From positions 3,866,808 to 3,930,807 of the forward strand of contig NZ_CM001977.1 in NCBI RefSeq assembly GCF_000406165.1: 64,000 nucleotides of DNA. Direction: 5' to 3'. The DNA comes from Dickeya zeae NCPPB 2538 (GTDB lineage Bacteria > Pseudomonadota > Gammaproteobacteria > Enterobacterales > Enterobacteriaceae). Position numbers and translations under genes: made by a program. This document shows positions 29,002 through 39,719 of this stretch, piece by piece; position 1 is the first letter of the stretch, and each line of letters opens with the position of its first letter. Under the pieces are notes generated by a model. It did not search any database. It worked only from the letters and a program-made list of their open reading frames with translations, and had not been told where the DNA came from.

Positions 29002-29031
29002 AAAAAACCGACGGGCAGTAGTATGCCGTCG
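29002..29031 (-). promoter_or_regulatory. possible attenuator hairpin in the speA leader
   Basis: On the minus strand a stem (CGACGGCA / TGC-CCGTCG, one bulge, 6-nt loop) is followed immediately by TTTTTT. It ends about 93 nt upstream of the speA start codon, so it would lie in the leader RNA if the promoter is further upstream. Structure resembles an intrinsic terminator; a conditional (attenuator) role is inference. Confidence 0.45.
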
Positions 29032-29610
29032 TTTTATGACTCTTATTAGTGTAAAACACGATGTCAGACTCCGAGATTCGGGTCGGTGAAAACCAGGGAA
29101 AACACCGCCAGGAAGAACGCACATGCATTCACTGGCGCGGAGAAAAAAGCAGGTTAGCCAGCTCGGGAGTCCTGCGTTGCGCTGCGGGACAGGCAACTTC
29201 GGGCAAATGGCGGAAAGGATTGAGTCAGTGACGCAGTGGCGTCAGAAGAAAAGCGCGGCAGGCGCAACTCACTCAATAAACAACGGATCATTAATCCTAT
29301 CACCTCCACGCTCGCCGCAGATGATGCGGTCAGGCTATCACGACAACCATCAGGAAAACGGTCAAACAGTATCGGCAAGCGTCTTGTCGCAGCACTCGCC
29401 GGTCTCTCAGGACAAGCGTCGCGCCACATTTTGAGGCCCCCGAATGACGGACAACAAAACCGCCCGCCGTTTATACCTATCCATCCCCGGAAAAGCAAAA
29501 TGAAAATGGTAAAAAAACCTATCATGTTGGCAAAAACTGCCGATGAACATTGTCAGTCCATCCCCGCGGCATAAAAACTGCTGGCATGGGGCTATCGTGT
29601 GGCCTAGAAT

Positions 29611-29634
29611 AGCCATCCAGATGTTAATCCATCT
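29611..29634 (+). promoter_or_regulatory. possible Met boxes (MetJ sites) upstream of metK
   Basis: Three consecutive 8-mers, AGCCATCC, AGATGTTA and ATCCATCT, each match AGACGTCT at five of eight positions. They are about 55-80 nt upstream of the metK start. MetJ control of metK through tandem Met boxes is established in enterobacteria; the match here is modest. Confidence 0.45.
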
Positions 29635-29690
29635 ATACTGATTAACTGAATTATTGATTAACGGCTTTAGCTTATAAGGTAAAGAAACTC

Positions 29691-30845
29691 ATGGCTAAAC
29701 ACCTTTTTACGTCCGAGTCGGTCTCCGAAGGACATCCTGATAAAATTGCTGACCAGATTTCCGACGCCGTCCTTGACGCGATTCTGGAGCAGGACCCCAA
29801 AGCGCGAGTCGCCTGCGAAACTTACGTAAAAACCGGTATGGTGTTAGTTGGTGGTGAAATCACTACCAGCGCCTGGGTGGATATCGAAGAAATCACACGT
29901 CGTACCGTCCGCGACATTGGCTACGTCAACTCAGAAATGGGCTTTGACGCCAACTCTTGCGCGGTACTGAGCGCCATCGGCAAGCAGTCTCCGGACATCA
30001 ACCAGGGCGTTGACCGTAAAGACCCGCTGGAGCAAGGCGCGGGTGACCAGGGCCTGATGTTCGGCTACGCCACCAACGAAACCGACGTGCTGATGCCAGC
30101 ACCGATCACCTATGCACACCGTCTGGTACAGCGTCAGTCTGAAGTGCGCAAAAACGGCACCCTGCCGTGGCTGCGTCCCGATGCCAAGAGCCAGGTGACC
30201 TTTGCTTACGACAACGGCAAAATCGTTGGTATCGACGCGGTTGTATTGTCTACCCAGCATTCAGAATCCATCGGGCAGAAAGACCTGCAGGAAGCGGTGA
30301 TGGAAGAGATCATCAAGCCGGTTCTGCCGTCTGAATGGCTCTCTGCCAATACCAAATACTTCATCAACCCGACTGGCCGTTTTGTTATCGGTGGCCCAAT
30401 GGGTGACTGCGGTCTGACTGGTCGTAAAATCATCGTTGATACTTACGGCGGTGCCGCACGCCACGGTGGTGGTGCATTCTCCGGTAAGGATCCGTCCAAA
30501 GTGGACCGCTCCGCTGCCTACGCCGCCCGTTATGTCGCGAAAAACATCGTAGCCGCCGGTCTGGCAGATCGTTGTGAGATCCAGGTGTCATACGCTATCG
30601 GCGTTGCAGAACCGACCTCTATCATGGTGGAAACCTTCGGTACGGAGAAAGTCTCCAGCGATCGCCTGGTTGATCTGGTTCGTCAGTTCTTCGACCTGCG
30701 CCCTTACGGTTTGATTCAGATGCTGGACTTGCTGCATCCGATCTACCAGAAGACCGCAGCTTACGGTCACTTCGGTCGTGAAGAATTCCCGTGGGAAAAA
30801 ACCGACGTGGCAGAAAAACTGCGCGATGCCGCAGGCCTGAAATAA
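29691..30845 (+). CDS. metK: MetK, S-adenosylmethionine synthetase
   Basis: Makes S-adenosylmethionine from methionine and ATP; cytoplasmic tetramer, essential in E. coli. Motifs: [17 protein letters not shown] (ATP site), [12 protein letters not shown] and [16 protein letters not shown]. Length 384 equals E. coli MetK. An AAGG site precedes the ATG, and a strong terminator follows. E. coli galP, between metK and sprT, is absent here. Confidence 0.98.
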   Translation: MAKHLFTSESVSEGHPDKIADQISDAVLDAILEQDPKARVACETYVKTGMVLVGGEITTSAWVDIEEITRRTVRDIGYVNSEMGFDANSCAVLSAIGKQSPDINQGVDRKDPLEQGAGDQGLMFGYATNETDVLMPAPITYAHRLVQRQSEVRKNGTLPWLRPDAKSQVTFAYDNGKIVGIDAVVLSTQHSESIGQKDLQEAVMEEIIKPVLPSEWLSANTKYFINPTGRFVIGGPMGDCGLTGRKIIVDTYGGAARHGGGAFSGKDPSKVDRSAAYAARYVAKNIVAAGLADRCEIQVSYAIGVAEPTSIMVETFGTEKVSSDRLVDLVRQFFDLRPYGLIQMLDLLHPIYQKTAAYGHFGREEFPWEKTDVAEKLRDAAGLK

Positions 30846-30864
30846 TCCGATTTTCTGACATGCC

Positions 30865-30893
30865 AACGGCGAAGCTCTGCTTCGCCGTTTTTT
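30865..30893 (+). terminator. metK intrinsic terminator
   Basis: AACGGCGAAG / CTTCGCCGTT stem with a 5-nt loop and a T run, 20 nt past the metK stop. Confidence 0.93.
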
Positions 30894-30911
30894 ATTGCCG
30901 AAGCCTGTGGG

Positions 30912-30962
30912 CATGATTATGTCTGAAGTCATGATTGTGTCTGCAGCCATGATTGCATCCGG
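30912..30962. repeat. 18-bp tandem repeat, nearly three copies
   Basis: Units CATGATTATGTCTGAAGT (30912-30929), CATGATTGTGTCTGCAGC (30930-30947) and a partial CATGATTGCATCCGG (30948-30962), between the metK terminator and sprT. Confidence 0.8.
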
Positions 30963-30987
30963 TTCGCCCAGCCCGTAAGCTGCCAGT

Positions 30988-31500
30988 ATGAACACACCAC
31001 GTCTTCCTATCGCCCTGCAACAAGCGGTCATGCGCTGTCTGCGAGAAAAACTTCAGCAGGCCAATACCGTATTAGGCAGCGATTATCCTGAACCGGTCAT
31101 CAACTACCAGCAACGCGGTTCCACAGCGGGCAGCGCCTGGCTCAAAGAGTGGGAAATCCGCCTCAACCCTGTGTTATTACTGGAAAACCAGCAGCCGTTT
31201 ATTGACGAAGTCGTGCCGCACGAACTGGCGCACCTGCTGGTCTATGCCCGTTTTGGTAAAACCGCGCCACACGGTCAGCAATGGCGCTGGATGATGGAAA
31301 GCGTGTTGAACGTCCCCGCCCGTCGTACCCATCAGTTTGCGACAGCATCAGTCCAGGGGAAAACCTTCCCTTATGAATGCGCCTGTCGCCACCATGAACT
31401 CACTGTGCGTCGGCATAACCGGGTACTCAAGGGCGAATCAGAATACCGGTGTCGCTCTTGCGGCGAACGGTTACGCGCTCTTGTAACAAAACCTGCTTAA
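30988..31500 (+). CDS. sprT: SprT family zinc metalloprotease-like protein
   Basis: SprT-like protein of 170 residues, related in fold to eukaryotic SPRTN DNA-protein crosslink proteases; the bacterial role is not settled. The zinc-binding HELAH is at residues 78-82 ([16 protein letters not shown]) and a C-terminal zinc ribbon is formed by CACRHH and CRSCG. Start and length match E. coli SprT. Order sprT-endA-rsmE-gshB-yqgE-ruvX is as in E. coli. Confidence 0.94.
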   Translation: MNTPRLPIALQQAVMRCLREKLQQANTVLGSDYPEPVINYQQRGSTAGSAWLKEWEIRLNPVLLLENQQPFIDEVVPHELAHLLVYARFGKTAPHGQQWRWMMESVLNVPARRTHQFATASVQGKTFPYECACRHHELTVRRHNRVLKGESEYRCRSCGERLRALVTKPA

Positions 31501-31600
31501 ACAAAAATAGCTGGCATTTAATACTGTATTTTTTGAGTTTGCCTGTACGGTCTTCCTCAGGTACGCTGCCCGTTTTTACCCCTGCAGGTGACGTTGGAAT

Positions 31601-32299
31601 ATGCTTCGCAATATTGTCATTTTCGCGGTGTTGGGCGCAGGCCTGACAACGCTGGCCGTAGCCGGTCAGAACATCAATAATTTCACGCAAGCCAAAGCCG
31701 CCGCCGTGAAAATCCATCAGGATGCCCCCGGTACCTTCTACTGCGGCTGTACCATTAACTGGCAGGGTAAAAAAGGGACGCCGGACCTGGCCTCCTGCGG
31801 CTATCAGGTTCGCAAAGACGCCAACCGCGCTCATCGTATTGAGTGGGAACACGTCGTGCCTGCATGGCAATTTGGGAATCAGCGCCAGTGCTGGCAAGAC
31901 GGTGGACGCAAGAACTGTACCAAAGACGATGTTTACCGCCAGATGGAAACCGATCTGCACAACCTGCAACCGTCAATTGGTGAAGTGAACGGCGATCGCG
32001 GCAACTTCATGTACAGCCAGTGGAATGGTGGTGAGCGTCAATATGGCCAGTGCGAGATGAAGATTGATTTTAAAAACCAACTGGCAGAACCGCCCGAACG
32101 AGCACGCGGTGCTATCGCCCGCACCTACTTCTATATGCGTGATCGCTACCATCTGAACCTGTCCCGCCAGCAGACCCAACTGTTTGATGTCTGGAGCAAA
32201 CAATACCCGGTCACCGCATGGGAATGTACCCGTGAAAAACGTATCGCAGCGATACAAGGCAACCATAACCCCTATGTGCAAGAGGCTTGCCAGCCCTGA
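31601..32299 (+). CDS. endA: EndA, periplasmic endonuclease I
   Basis: Non-specific double-strand endonuclease of the His-Me finger (HNH-like) type, active in the periplasm. A Sec signal peptide (residues 1-21, cleavage near AVAG) precedes the nuclease. The catalytic region is [14 protein letters not shown], and several cysteines for disulfides follow ([24 protein letters not shown]). Length 232 is that of E. coli EndA. Its secretion paralogues in Vibrio handle DNA outside the cell; here the cell location is inferred from the signal. Confidence 0.96.
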   Translation: MLRNIVIFAVLGAGLTTLAVAGQNINNFTQAKAAAVKIHQDAPGTFYCGCTINWQGKKGTPDLASCGYQVRKDANRAHRIEWEHVVPAWQFGNQRQCWQDGGRKNCTKDDVYRQMETDLHNLQPSIGEVNGDRGNFMYSQWNGGERQYGQCEMKIDFKNQLAEPPERARGAIARTYFYMRDRYHLNLSRQQTQLFDVWSKQYPVTAWECTREKRIAAIQGNHNPYVQEACQP

Positions 32300-32427
32300 T
32301 ACTGCTCCCTACTATAACGGCTTGTCTCTTATAATAAGCGCCGCCGTCGCCACCGTTGCTATAACGGTGGCCGGGGTCTGTCAGGCTTTGCCCCTTCGAT
32401 TAACTACCACCTAAGGCCAGATTATTC

Positions 32428-33162
32428 ATGCGAATACCGCGCATTTTTCATCCCGATACGCTTGCCCCACAAGGGGGAGAAACCGATCTGAGCGAAGACG
32501 CCGCCAACCATGTAGGCCGAGTACTTCGCATGAGCGCCGGGCAGGCGCTGCAACTGTTTGACGGCAGTAATCAGGTTTTCGAGGCCGAGATTGTGCAGGC
32601 CGGGAAAAAAAACGTGCGGGTCCGTTATGCCGCCGGTCAAACGGAAGACCGGGAGTCGCCCTTGCACCTGCATTTGGGCCAGGTGATGTCACGTGGCGAA
32701 AAAATGGAATTCACTATCCAAAAATCCATCGAGCTGGGTGTTAATATCATCACTCCGCTGCTATCCGAACGTTGCGGCGTCAAACTGGATGGTGAACGGC
32801 TGGAGAAGAAAATCGCGCAGTGGCAAAAAATCGCCATTGCGGCCTGCGAACAGTGCGGCAGAAACCGGATACCGGATATTCGTCCAGTCCAGACGTTGGA
32901 AAGCTGGTGCGCGGAATCGGACAATGGGTTAAAACTGAACCTGCATCCGCGGGCGTCGCAACACATCAATACATTGCCGTTGCCGCTATCACGCATCCGG
33001 TTGTTGATTGGCCCGGAAGGCGGATTATCAGCAGACGAAATCGCCATGACCGCAACCCAGGGATTTACTGATATCCTGCTGGGGCCTCGCGTTCTGCGTA
33101 CAGAAACCACCGCGCTCACCGCAATCACCGCGCTTCAGGTGCGATTCGGCGATTTGGGGTAA
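32428..33162 (+). CDS. rsmE: RsmE, 16S rRNA m3U1498 methyltransferase
   Basis: SPOUT-class methyltransferase that N3-methylates U1498 of 16S rRNA using SAM. The N-terminal PUA-like part begins MRIPRIFHP; the trefoil-knot C-terminus carries [13 protein letters not shown] and [17 protein letters not shown]. Length 244 is usual. It is 11 nt upstream of gshB, so co-transcription is likely. Confidence 0.97.
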   Translation: MRIPRIFHPDTLAPQGGETDLSEDAANHVGRVLRMSAGQALQLFDGSNQVFEAEIVQAGKKNVRVRYAAGQTEDRESPLHLHLGQVMSRGEKMEFTIQKSIELGVNIITPLLSERCGVKLDGERLEKKIAQWQKIAIAACEQCGRNRIPDIRPVQTLESWCAESDNGLKLNLHPRASQHINTLPLPLSRIRLLIGPEGGLSADEIAMTATQGFTDILLGPRVLRTETTALTAITALQVRFGDLG

Positions 33163-33173
33163 AGGAGAGAATA

Positions 33174-34127
33174 ATGAGAAAACTCGGTATCGTGATGGAC
33201 CCGATTTCGTCCATCAATATCAAGAAAGACACCAGCTTTGCGATGTTGCAGGAAGCCCAGCGTCGTGGCTGGGAACTGCACTATATGGAAATGGGCGACC
33301 TCTACCTGCACGCAGGTGAAGCCCGGGCCACCACCCGCACGCTGAGCGTTCAATACGATTACAACCATTGGTATGACTTCGGTGCGACGCAGGACATCGC
33401 TCTGCATGAATTAGATGTGGTGTTGATGCGCAAAGACCCGCCATTTGACACTGAATTCATCTACGCCACCTATATTCTGGAGCGGGCGGAAGAGAAAGGG
33501 ACGCTCATCGTTAACAAACCGCAAAGCCTGCGCGATTGTAACGAGAAACTGTTCACCGCCTGGTTCCCGCAGTTAACGCCAGATACGCTGGTTACCCGCA
33601 ATGCCGATCGGCTGCGTGCGTTCCATCAGCACCACAGCGACGTCATCTTAAAACCACTCGATGGCATGGGCGGCGCGTCGATTTTCCGCCTGAAGCCGGA
33701 GGATGCTAACGTATCGGTCATTATCGAAACTCTGACCGAACACGGTAGCCGTTACTGCATGGCGCAAAACTACCTGCCTGCCATTAAAGACGGCGATAAA
33801 CGCGTACTGGTGGTCGATGGCGAACCGGTGCCTTACTGCCTGGCACGCATTCCGAAAAGCGGTGAAACCCGTGGGAATCTGGCTGCGGGTGGCCGGGGCG
33901 AAGCCCGCCCGCTCAGCGAAAGCGACTGGCAGATTGCCCGTACCGTCGCACCGGTACTGAAACAGAAAGGCTTGATCTTCGTCGGGCTGGATATCATTGG
34001 CGATCGCCTGACCGAAATTAACGTCACCAGCCCAACCTGTGTGCGTGAAATCGAAGCCGCCTATCCGGATGTCTCTATTACTGGCATGCTGATGGACGCG
34101 ATTGACCGCAGGCTGGCTCAGCGTTAA
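33174..34127 (+). CDS. gshB: GshB, glutathione synthetase
   Basis: ATP-grasp ligase joining gamma-glutamylcysteine and glycine. The N-terminal domain starts MRKLGIVMDPISSINIKKD; ATP-grasp elements include LKPLDGMGGASIF, the glycine-rich loop RGNLAAGGRGEA and the metal-binding EINVTSPTCVREIE. Length 317 is near E. coli (316). A GGAGAG ribosome site is 5 nt before the ATG. Second gene of rsmE-gshB. Confidence 0.98.
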   Translation: MRKLGIVMDPISSINIKKDTSFAMLQEAQRRGWELHYMEMGDLYLHAGEARATTRTLSVQYDYNHWYDFGATQDIALHELDVVLMRKDPPFDTEFIYATYILERAEEKGTLIVNKPQSLRDCNEKLFTAWFPQLTPDTLVTRNADRLRAFHQHHSDVILKPLDGMGGASIFRLKPEDANVSVIIETLTEHGSRYCMAQNYLPAIKDGDKRVLVVDGEPVPYCLARIPKSGETRGNLAAGGRGEARPLSESDWQIARTVAPVLKQKGLIFVGLDIIGDRLTEINVTSPTCVREIEAAYPDVSITGMLMDAIDRRLAQR

Positions 34128-34169
34128 CGATACACGGACCGTATCCCGGTCGGTGATGTAGAGCTCCAC

Positions 34170-34196
34170 CCGGTTCGCTGCCTGGCGGCGAACCGG
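34170..34196 (+). other. hairpin between gshB and yqgE
   Basis: Perfect 9-bp stem CCGGTTCGC / GCGAACCGG with a 9-nt loop, about 40 nt past gshB. No T run follows, so it is more likely an RNA stability or partial termination element. Confidence 0.5.
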
Positions 34197-34233
34197 AAAC
34201 ATTCACTCCGACAGAGAAGCGATAATAAAGACG

Positions 34234-34797
34234 ATGAATTTACAGCACCATTTTCTGATTGCGATGCCCTCTCTGCAGGACTCGGTGTTCAGGCGGACGG
34301 TGATTTATATCTGCGAACACAATGAAGACGGCGCCATGGGTCTTATCATCAACAAACCAATGGAACAGTTCACCGTCGAGAACATCCTCAAAAAGCTGAA
34401 GATTACGCCGGATCGCCGTGATACCGCCATTCGCCTCGACAAGCCGGTGTTTTCCGGTGGCCCGCTGGCGGACGATCGCGGCTTTATCCTGCATACCCCT
34501 TGTCCAGGTTTTGCCTCCAGCATCAGTATTTCCGACGAAACCATGATCACCACGTCAAAAGATGTGCTGGAAACGTTGGGGACGCCGGAGCAACCGCGCA
34601 ATACACTGGTTGCGTTGGGTTACTCGGCCTGGGAAGGGGGCCAATTGGAGAGCGAACTGCTGGAAAACGCCTGGCTGACCGTGCCAGCGGACCACCACCT
34701 GTTATTCCATACACCGATTGCTGAGCGCTGGCGCGCTGCTGCCAAAAAACTGGGTGTGGATATTCATAATATCGCAGCCGAAGCGGGGCATGCCTGA
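34234..34797 (+). CDS. yqgE: YqgE/AlgH family protein
   Basis: DUF179 protein of 187 residues; the exact biochemical role is unknown. Conserved family blocks: [48 protein letters not shown] and [14 protein letters not shown]. Its stop overlaps the ruvX start (TGATG), and the yqgE-ruvX pairing is widely conserved, suggesting linked function. Confidence 0.95.
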   Translation: MNLQHHFLIAMPSLQDSVFRRTVIYICEHNEDGAMGLIINKPMEQFTVENILKKLKITPDRRDTAIRLDKPVFSGGPLADDRGFILHTPCPGFASSISISDETMITTSKDVLETLGTPEQPRNTLVALGYSAWEGGQLESELLENAWLTVPADHHLLFHTPIAERWRAAAKKLGVDIHNIAAEAGHA

Positions 34798-35228
34798 TGG
34801 GAAACCGAACCTTACTGGCCTTCGACTTCGGCACCCGCAGTATTGGCGTTGCTATCGGCCAGGAAATCACTGGGACAGCCCGCCCGTTGACATCACTGAA
34901 AGCGCAGGATGGCATACCCGACTGGCAGAAAGTAGAGAAACTGCTCAACGAGTGGCAGCCCGCATTAGTCATCGTCGGCCTTCCGCTGAATATGGATGGT
35001 ACCGAACAACCGCTGACCGCACGGGCTCGTAAATTTGCCCAGCGCCTGCATGGCCGTTTCGGCGTCATCGTTGAGTTGCATGATGAGCGGCTCAGTACCG
35101 TGGAAGCACGTGCAGATCTGTTCGAACGCGGTGGATTCCGGGCGCTTGATAAAGGCAGCGTCGATGCGGCCTCCGCGGTGATTATTCTGGAAAGTTGGTT
35201 CGAGCAGCAATTTACCCAACCGCAGTAA
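34797..35228 (+). CDS. ruvX: RuvX/YqgF, Holliday junction resolvase-like nuclease
   Basis: RNase H-fold protein; in E. coli YqgF/RuvX is essential and is implicated in 16S rRNA 5' end processing as well as junction resolution. Catalytic acidic residues are in [16 protein letters not shown] (first Asp near residue 9), in [10 protein letters not shown] and in [11 protein letters not shown]. Length 143 is usual. One-base overlap with yqgE gives translational coupling. In E. coli the next gene is yggR; here synteny jumps to fbp. Confidence 0.95.
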   Translation: MGNRTLLAFDFGTRSIGVAIGQEITGTARPLTSLKAQDGIPDWQKVEKLLNEWQPALVIVGLPLNMDGTEQPLTARARKFAQRLHGRFGVIVELHDERLSTVEARADLFERGGFRALDKGSVDAASAVIILESWFEQQFTQPQ

Positions 35229-35295
35229 ACCTGACCCGGCAAGCCACGTCGTCCTCACCTTTGTTATCAAGATTTTTCTTACTGGTATAAACAAT

Positions 35296-35319
35296 TCAGG
35301 CCCGCCAAAGCGAGCCTGA
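35296..35319 (-). terminator. fbp intrinsic terminator
   Basis: TCAGGC…GCCTGA stem with an inner CGC/GCG continuation, one mismatch and a short loop, then ATTGTTTAT on the minus strand, 34 nt past the fbp stop. The T tail is imperfect. Confidence 0.6.
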
Positions 35320-35352
35320 GTGAAATATGTCGTGCACAACAACTGACGTAGA

Positions 35353-36357
35353 TTACTCGTCTGGGTAATCGCGCAGGAACCCTTCCAGGTCTTCCACCAT
35401 TGAGGTGTTGCCGACAAAGAACGGCGCACGCTGATGCAATTTCTGCGGGACAAGATCCAGAATGCGGTTTTTACCATCACTGGCTTTACCACCTGCCTGC
35501 TCGGCCAAAAACGCCATCGGATTACATTCGTACAGCAAGCGCAGTTTCCCTTCCGGGTAGCTGGCGGTACTGGGGTAGAGGTAGATGCCGCCCTTCAACA
35601 GGTTACGGTGGAAATCCGCCACCAGCGAACCGATATAACGAGTGGTATACGGGCGCTGTGTCGCCTCGTCCTGTTCCTGACAGTACTTGATGTACTTCTT
35701 CACGCCTTGCGGGAATTTGATGTAGTTCCCTTCGTTGATGGAGTACATATTGCCTTTCTCCGGGAAACGCACGCGTTCGTGAGACAGGCAGAACACCCCC
35801 AGCGATGGGTCATAGGTAAAGGCATGCACGCCATGACCGGTGGTGTACACCAGCATGGTAGAAGACCCGTAAACGATATAACCCGCGGCAACCTGCTTGT
35901 GACCAGGCTGGAGGAAATCCTCCTCGCGCACCGGCATTCCCAGCGGAGTAATACGACGGTAAATGGAGAAAATGGTTCCGACAGAGACATTCACGTCAAT
36001 ATTGGAAGAGCCGTCCAGCGGGTCCATCAATACCACGTATTTGGCATTTTCAGCGCGCTCACCGTCGAAGATAACGATTTCGTCTTCTTCTTCGGAAGCA
36101 ATCCCTGCCACCTCGCCACGGGCTTTTAGCGCCGCTTTCAGCTTTTCATTGGCGTACAGATCGAGTTTCATCTGTACTTCGCCCTGAACGTTGGATACGC
36201 CGCTGGTGCCCAGAATATCCACCAGACCGGCTTTGTTAATGTCACGGTGAATAATCTTCGCACCCAGTTTGATGGCAGAAAGCAGGGCCGTCAGCTCACC
36301 AGTGGCGTGAGAGAAATCGTGCTGTTTTTCGACGATAAATTCGCCTAACGTTTTCAT
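35353..36357 (-). CDS. fbp: Fbp, class 1 fructose-1,6-bisphosphatase
   Basis: Gluconeogenic phosphatase producing fructose 6-phosphate, Mg-dependent and AMP-inhibited in E. coli. The metal-binding signature [23 protein letters not shown] is near residue 120, after EEEDE; the substrate region reads [23 protein letters not shown] 36357 gives [12 protein letters not shown] and 334 residues (E. coli 332). Divergent from mpl, as in E. coli. Confidence 0.97.
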   Translation of the reverse strand: MKTLGEFIVEKQHDFSHATGELTALLSAIKLGAKIIHRDINKAGLVDILGTSGVSNVQGEVQMKLDLYANEKLKAALKARGEVAGIASEEEDEIVIFDGERAENAKYVVLMDPLDGSSNIDVNVSVGTIFSIYRRITPLGMPVREEDFLQPGHKQVAAGYIVYGSSTMLVYTTGHGVHAFTYDPSLGVFCLSHERVRFPEKGNMYSINEGNYIKFPQGVKKYIKYCQEQDEATQRPYTTRYIGSLVADFHRNLLKGGIYLYPSTASYPEGKLRLLYECNPMAFLAEQAGGKASDGKNRILDLVPQKLHQRAPFFVGNTSMVEDLEGFLRDYPDE

Positions 36358-36527
36358 AACACTATTCCAGAATCTACGAATGAAAAGCGGTTTTATTTTT
36401 GTACCGCCAGCGTTTGCGTCTGCAGTGTAGCCCAAAGAGAAAGCGAGTACCTAGCAAATCCATTTCTTATGACGTATTCCAGGCGTTAGAATGGACGGCA
36501 GACTCTCTGAATATAGATGGAAAATGT

Positions 36528-37910
36528 ATGCGTATTCATATTTTAGGAATCTGTGGCACCTTCATGGGAGGACTGGCGTTGCTGGCCCGATCACAAGGAC
36601 ATCAGGTAACCGGTTCGGATGCTAACGTCTATCCGCCAATGAGTACCTTACTGGAAGAGCAAGGGATTACCCTTATCCAGGGTTACGACCCCGCACAGTT
36701 GGATCCGGCACCGGATCTGGTCATCATTGGCAATGCCATGACCCGTGGCAACCCCTGCGTTGAGGCGGTACTGGAACAAAATATCCCGTATATGTCCGGC
36801 CCGCAATGGCTGCATGACCATGTTCTGCGCGAGCGCTGGGTCATCGCTGTTGCCGGGACCCACGGCAAAACCACCACTGCCGGTATGGTGACCTGGATTC
36901 TGGAAGATTGCGGCTATCAGCCGGGATTCGTCATCGGCGGCGTACCGGGTAACTTCACCGTTTCCGCCCGTCTGGGCGACAGCCCATTCTTCGTGGTAGA
37001 AGCCGACGAGTACGACTGTGCCTTCTTCGACAAGCGTTCCAAGTTCGTTCACTACAGCCCGCGGACACTCATTCTGAATAATCTGGAATTTGACCACGCC
37101 GATATCTTTGACGACCTCAAAGCCATTCAGAAGCAGTTCCACCATCTGGTACGTCTGGTGCCGGGGAAAGGTCGTATCATCGTTCCATCGCATGACCTGC
37201 ACCTGAAGCAGGTAATGGGCATGGGATGCTGGAGCGAACAAGAACTGGTGGGTGAAGAAGGGATCTGGAAGGCGAAAAAAGTCACCACCGACGCCAGCGT
37301 GTTTCAGGTATACCTCGACGATCAACTGGTTGGGGAAGTCACCTGGAATCTGGTGGGTGAGCACAACATGCATAACGGCCTGATGGCTATCGCGGCAGCG
37401 CGTCATGTCGGTGTCACACCAGCAGAAGCCTGCCGGGCGCTGGGTGGTTTTATTAATGCCCGCCGTCGTCTGGAACTGCGCGGTACCGCGCACGGCGTGT
37501 CGGTGTATGACGATTTTGCCCACCATCCGACAGCCATTCTGGCAACACTGGCTGCGCTGCGCAGCAAAGTGGGTGGGACCGCACGCATTCTCGCCGTGCT
37601 GGAACCCCGCTCCAACACCATGAAGATGGGTCATTGCAAAAACGAGTTAGCTCCTTCTCTGGGGCGTGCTGATGGTGTATTCCTGTTCCAGCCCCAACAT
37701 ATCCCCTGGCAGGTCTCTGAAGTAGCTGACGCCTGTGTTCAGCCAGCCTACTGGAGCGCCGATATCGATACGCTGGTGGAGATGGTCAGTAAAGTCGCTC
37801 AGCCGGGCGATCATATTCTGGTGATGAGCAACGGTGGTTTCGGCAATATTCACAACAAACTGCTGGATGCCCTGAATACCAAAGCTCAGGCGACGCACAA
37901 CGAAGATTGA
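36528..37910 (+). CDS. mpl: Mpl, murein tripeptide ligase
   Basis: Peptidoglycan recycling enzyme attaching L-Ala-gamma-D-Glu-meso-DAP to UDP-MurNAc. Mur ligase architecture: N-terminal Rossmann MRIHILGICGTFMGGLALLA, central ATPase P-loop VAGTHGKTTTAGM, NNLEFDHADIF, and a C-terminal domain with FINARRRLELRG and DDFAHHPTAI. ATG 36528 follows a GGAAAA site; the frame upstream is not conserved. 460 residues, near E. coli (457). Confidence 0.97.
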   Translation: MRIHILGICGTFMGGLALLARSQGHQVTGSDANVYPPMSTLLEEQGITLIQGYDPAQLDPAPDLVIIGNAMTRGNPCVEAVLEQNIPYMSGPQWLHDHVLRERWVIAVAGTHGKTTTAGMVTWILEDCGYQPGFVIGGVPGNFTVSARLGDSPFFVVEADEYDCAFFDKRSKFVHYSPRTLILNNLEFDHADIFDDLKAIQKQFHHLVRLVPGKGRIIVPSHDLHLKQVMGMGCWSEQELVGEEGIWKAKKVTTDASVFQVYLDDQLVGEVTWNLVGEHNMHNGLMAIAAARHVGVTPAEACRALGGFINARRRLELRGTAHGVSVYDDFAHHPTAILATLAALRSKVGGTARILAVLEPRSNTMKMGHCKNELAPSLGRADGVFLFQPQHIPWQVSEVADACVQPAYWSADIDTLVEMVSKVAQPGDHILVMSNGGFGNIHNKLLDALNTKAQATHNED

Positions 37911-37933
37911 CTGAGACTGCCACGATACGATGC

Positions 37934-37966
37934 CTGCTCGCCGACAACCCGCTTGTCGGCGAGCAG
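37934..37966 (+). other. long stem-loop after mpl
   Basis: Perfect 14-bp inverted repeat CTGCTCGCCGACAA / TTGTCGGCGAGCAG with a 5-nt loop, 24 nt past the mpl stop. No T run, so it probably acts as a 3' stabilising structure ahead of the true terminator at 38011. Confidence 0.6.
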
Positions 37967-38010
37967 ACAAGAGTGGAAAGGTAAAGACAGATATTAAAAG
38001 GCAAAAAGCA

Positions 38011-38039
38011 AAAAGGACGGGCTAAGCCCGTCCTTTTTC
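38011..38039. terminator. bidirectional terminator between mpl and purA
   Basis: AAAAGGACGGGC / GCCCGTCCTTTT stem with a TAA loop: T run on the plus strand (for mpl), and T-rich on the minus strand too (for purA, 19 nt past its stop). Confidence 0.92.
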
Positions 38040-38057
38040 ATGCAGCAACCACTGACA

Positions 38058-39437
<1,380 letters not shown>

Positions 39438-39455
39438 ACATTTTTAGTGGAAATT

Positions 39456-39656
39456 TCAGCCGCCAGTTCGACTACGCAACATGTAGTAGATCACACACCC
39501 CGCAACCACAATTCCACCGCCAAACCGACGCAAAATATTGTCAGGTAGCTGCGCCATCGTCAGGATCATCCGACGCCAGATACGGGGAAACAGCAAAGGC
39601 CCCAACCCTTCCATAATCAGCACTAACCCCAGCGCTAGCCAGATGCTCACATTCAT
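39456..39656 (-). CDS. yjeT: YjeT, DUF2065 small membrane protein
   Basis: 66-residue inner-membrane protein with two hydrophobic helices (about 4-24 and 46-60). The core EGLGPLLFPRIWRRMI and RRFGGGIVVAGCVIYYML is typical of the DUF2065 family. Function unknown. Located between hflC and purA, as in E. coli, but separated from hflC by a terminator. Confidence 0.92.
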   Translation of the reverse strand: MNVSIWLALGLVLIMEGLGPLLFPRIWRRMILTMAQLPDNILRRFGGGIVVAGCVIYYMLRSRTGG

Positions 39657-39673
39657 AAAAAAACTCCAGACAG

Positions 39674-39697
39674 AAAAAAGCCCGTAAAAACGGGCTT
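39674..39697 (-). terminator. hflC intrinsic terminator
   Basis: AAGCCCGT / ACGGGCTT stem with a short T/A loop and six T on the minus strand, 22 nt past the hflC stop. It marks the end of the mutL-hfq-hflKC superoperon; yjeT lies beyond it. Confidence 0.88.
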
Positions 39698-39719
39698 GAT
39701 AGTGTAGCGACAGACAACC

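Larger units (their letters stand above)
28909..29690. other. speA-metK divergent spacer
   Basis: About 780 bp, the longest gene-free stretch in the window. The left part is the speA leader with a terminator-like hairpin; the right end carries possible Met boxes and the metK promoter. In between, frames open on both strands (for example 29154-29525 minus, 29236-29574 plus) but they overlap, lack ribosome sites and show no known domain. E. coli has small yqgB-yqgD frames in this place; no convincing equivalent was found. Confidence 0.5.

Noticed and set aside
28942..29196. Possible yqgB-like frame upstream of speA
   Set aside because: A short segment (SCFTLIRVI) resembles the end of E. coli YqgB (NCFTLNKII), but the surrounding sequence, length and stop do not agree. 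Probably chance.
36648..37634. Long minus-strand frame (328 codons) opposite mpl
   Set aside because: Antisense shadow of mpl; the protein resembles nothing and is rich in His and Gln, as expected of a shadow.
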